A stretch of 64,000 nucleotides of DNA. Origin: Gibbula magus. Lineage: Eukaryota > Mollusca > Gastropoda > Trochida > Trochidae. The translations under genes and the position numbers were made by a program. The stretch spans positions 26,727,860-26,791,859 of the forward strand of contig OW388293.1 of the NCBI GenBank assembly GCA_936450465.1. Direction: 5' to 3'. Shown piece after piece: positions 61,573 through 64,000 of the stretch. The notes beneath the pieces are model-generated. The model was given only the letters and a program-made list of their open reading frames with translations. It had not been told where the DNA came from and searched no databases. Each line of letters begins with the position of its first letter. Within the stretch, counting starts at the first letter, position 1.

Positions 61573-63124
61573 GAAGAGCGTTTGCGGGACACCGCAAAAG
61601 CAGAGCAGCTCCGAAACTTTGGGTCTCACCTTTCCCTGTTCCGCCTTCTCCTCAACATAAATAAAATGGGAATTTTTTTTGACAAAAATTTGTTCATTAT
61701 TCAAGTTACTCTAACAAGTTGAATCATCACTGAGGTCACTTTTCACAACTTTGTTCTTAAAACCTATTTCTGATTTCAAAATTGGATCAAAAGATTAACA
61801 TGGCCTTAACCAATACCTCATGACCTTGAACTTTGACCTCAAGGTCACACCATCAATGATTACTTTTCATTGTGTATAACAATCATGCAATGACTCAAAG
61901 TGTTCATTGTTAACATAAGGCATATTCACAATAGCACGTTAAGTTGTGACCTTGACCTTTGACAGATTTTAGCAAAAACGTTTTCAAATCTTGGTCTTCC
62001 TCCATAGTTGATATATACACCAAATAAGAGCCTGACAGCACAAAAATGTTTGAAGTTATCATGTTTACAAGGATTTTTGTAGTGATTTCAGAACTCATGA
62101 CCTTGACCTTTGACCTTGAATGTGAACATGTCAAAATCATTCACCAGATTTATAAGAAAGAAGCTATGTATATGAGGTGTTAATACCTTCTTCAGGGGTC
62201 GATTTCGTTTTTTAAAATAGATTGCACCTTGTGCAACCTGAATGGTTAACTGGGTTGCACTGAACATATATTTGCTGCCTCATAGTTTTAATGTGTAATA
62301 ACTTTCAAAATTAACCAAAACAAAAAAGTACATGGAGGAGTAAAAAGGAGTAAAAAGTTACTTAGAGATTTCAGAACAGGTCACCATGACCATATCTTGT
62401 GACCTTGACCTTTGATCGTCAAGGTCACACAGTCAATGATCACATTTCATAGTGTATAACAATCATGTAATGATTCAAAGTGTTAATAGTTAAAATAAGG
62501 AATTTACGCAACTGCATGCTTAAGTTGTGACCTCGCTGTGACCTTGACCTTGGACAGATTTTAGCGAAAACCTTTTCAAATCTCAGTCTTTCTCCATAGT
62601 TGATATATGCCAAGTAAGGGCCTGATAGCACAGAAGTTGTTGAAGTTATCGTGTTTACAAGGATTTTTGTAGTGATTTCAGAACTCATGACCTTGACCTT
62701 TGACCTTGAATGTGAGCATGTCAAAATATTTCCCCAGGTGTACAAGAAAGAAGCTATATATATGAGGTGTTAATACCTTCTTGGGAAAAGGTTATTTAGT
62801 AATTTCAGAACTGGTGACCGTGACCATATTTCGTGACCTTGACCTTTTAAATTCAAGGTCACACAATCAGTGATCACTTTTCATTGTGTATAACAATCAT
62901 GTAATGATTCAAAGTGTTAATAGTTGAAATAAGACATTTTCGCAAAAGCATGCTTAAGTCGTGCCCTCGCTGTGACCTTGACCTTTGACGGATGTTAGCG
63001 AAAACCTTTTCAAATCTTAGCCTTTCTCCATAGTTGATGTACACCAAATAAGAGCCTGATAGTACAAATATTTTTCAAGTTATCGTGTTTACAAGACGCA
63101 GACGACTTAGTCGGAGCTGCTAAT
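61573..63124. repeat. Dispersed repeat with three tandem core units and DR1-like motifs
   Basis: Same family as 46000-46712: start gagcgtttgcgggacaccgc, end cgacttagtcggagctgcta. Here the core is present three times (~61797, ~62385, ~62820). Perfect tgacctttgacct motifs occur at 62104-62116 and 62694-62706, with many TGACCTTGA half-sites. Confidence 0.83.
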
Positions 63125-64000
63125 AAAGTCTAATAAGATATTATATTTAACACTCACTCAGTCTGTCTCAGAGTCTCTCGTAACTTGAATATTATGGTCT
63201 GGGTTGAAACTTAGATAATGTTCATCTCATGATAGTTACACCAGGAATCCTGCCAAACTCTGTCATGTTTACGTTTTTAAGATGCGCGTGACTCTGGTTT
63301 GACAGTGCCATCGTCAATGTCCGACTCACTGTCACTTGAAAATGCACGTTCATTGTCATTTTGTTCAATGTATGGCACGCTTCGTTTTAGAAAATAAGAC
63401 AGTCGAATCTGTTTTAGGCATAATGATGCTGTTAAACTTCATGGCACTTCATAATGGTAAACGTAAATGTGCCGGTACATGCATCGTTAGCTACTGAAAC
63501 CAATTTCAGAAAGTTTTAGTTGTAAACTCAGTGACAGGAGAGCTAGCAAAATTGACGATCAATGTGATTAAAATTATTTCTAGCTGTAAGTAACACGTTA
63601 TCTATGCATTATTTGTGCGGGTCAATGCCGCATTAGGTGATTTTAATGGGGACATTTGATTTTTATAGCGGCATTGCCGCATGGCCGCACTCTAGCGCGG
63701 ACACTGAATCAGTGCATGAGTACCTAATGTAGAATTCTAATCTCTTTCAACTTATCTCTGTCATTATTGTAAGATTTATGTTGATGCATCATGTGTGAAG
63801 CAAGGTATAAGTGTTGGGGAAATTTTAAAACATATTCACCCTCTCGTCATCGTCAAGGATATTGTGTGTCTTCAGGACGAAATGAATAGTTGCAGAGCTG
63901 ACTTCAGCAGGGATAAGGGACAAAATGTTGGTTCCTTTCAGATGATGAATGGAAACACATGCCATAAGGGTTCTTGGTAAGAGGTGGTCCACATCAAAAA
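63125..64000. other. No gene recognised
   Basis: A plus-strand frame open from ~63756 to 63980 (containing ILKHIHPLVIVKDIVCLQDE) resembles no family I know and has no clear splice sites. It could be an exon or element fragment continuing beyond the edge. A GC-richer spot (gcggcattgccgcatggccg, ~63669) precedes it. Confidence 0.35.

Noticed and set aside
63756..63980. Exon of a second gene on the plus strand
   Set aside because: Open frame only; no family resemblance and no convincing splice sites or start.

Overview
The window is eukaryotic, intron-rich, AT-rich DNA, most likely from a marine bivalve mollusc. The evidence is dispersed tandem-repeat elements ending in ACGG-type microsatellites (the organisation known from oyster pearl-type elements), repeats full of TCAAGGTCA half-sites, a tRNA-derived SINE, a DIRS-type retroelement, and a long animal gene with short phase-consistent exons. 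The exact species cannot be read from the sequence.

One host gene fills the window. On the minus strand, from about 60.7 kb down to 5.3 kb, I can assemble 39 consecutive exons of an RNF213-like (mysterin) giant AAA+ ATPase / E3 ubiquitin ligase. The joined exons give 6,969 nt = 2,323 codons with no stop, and the phase is kept across all 38 internal junctions. Only the middle of the protein is here: the stalk, a UBA-like insert, the nucleotide-binding AAA2-like unit and the two catalytic AAA+ units (Walker A GETGCGKT and GKPGSSKS, each with its Walker B). The N-terminus lies beyond the right edge. The rest of the AAA core and the RING/RZ E3 part lie beyond the left edge.

The introns hold nearly everything else: a decayed Tc1-like transposon (8.9-10.4 kb), a hAT-like element with 8-bp target duplications and a nested repeat (12.2-14.5 kb), a Mutator-like MITE (16.7-17.1 kb), a TA-flanked 1.24-kb element only 20 bp from a splice acceptor (19.3-20.6 kb), a piggyBac-like 1.43-kb element (42.7-44.2 kb), and many pearl-like tandem elements.

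The most striking object is the 16.25-kb intron between exons 22 and 23. It holds about 75 copies of a 111-bp minisatellite (24.7-40.7 kb) whose unit contains the 3' splice site and first 19 nt of exon 23 itself. The array therefore grew out of an intron/exon junction and is now interrupted by a 6-kb DIRS-like retroelement and a 1.57-kb DNA element. Two other introns (before exon 30 and before exon 18) hold smaller tandem duplications of the following exon's 5' edge, so the same process seems to have happened three times in one gene.
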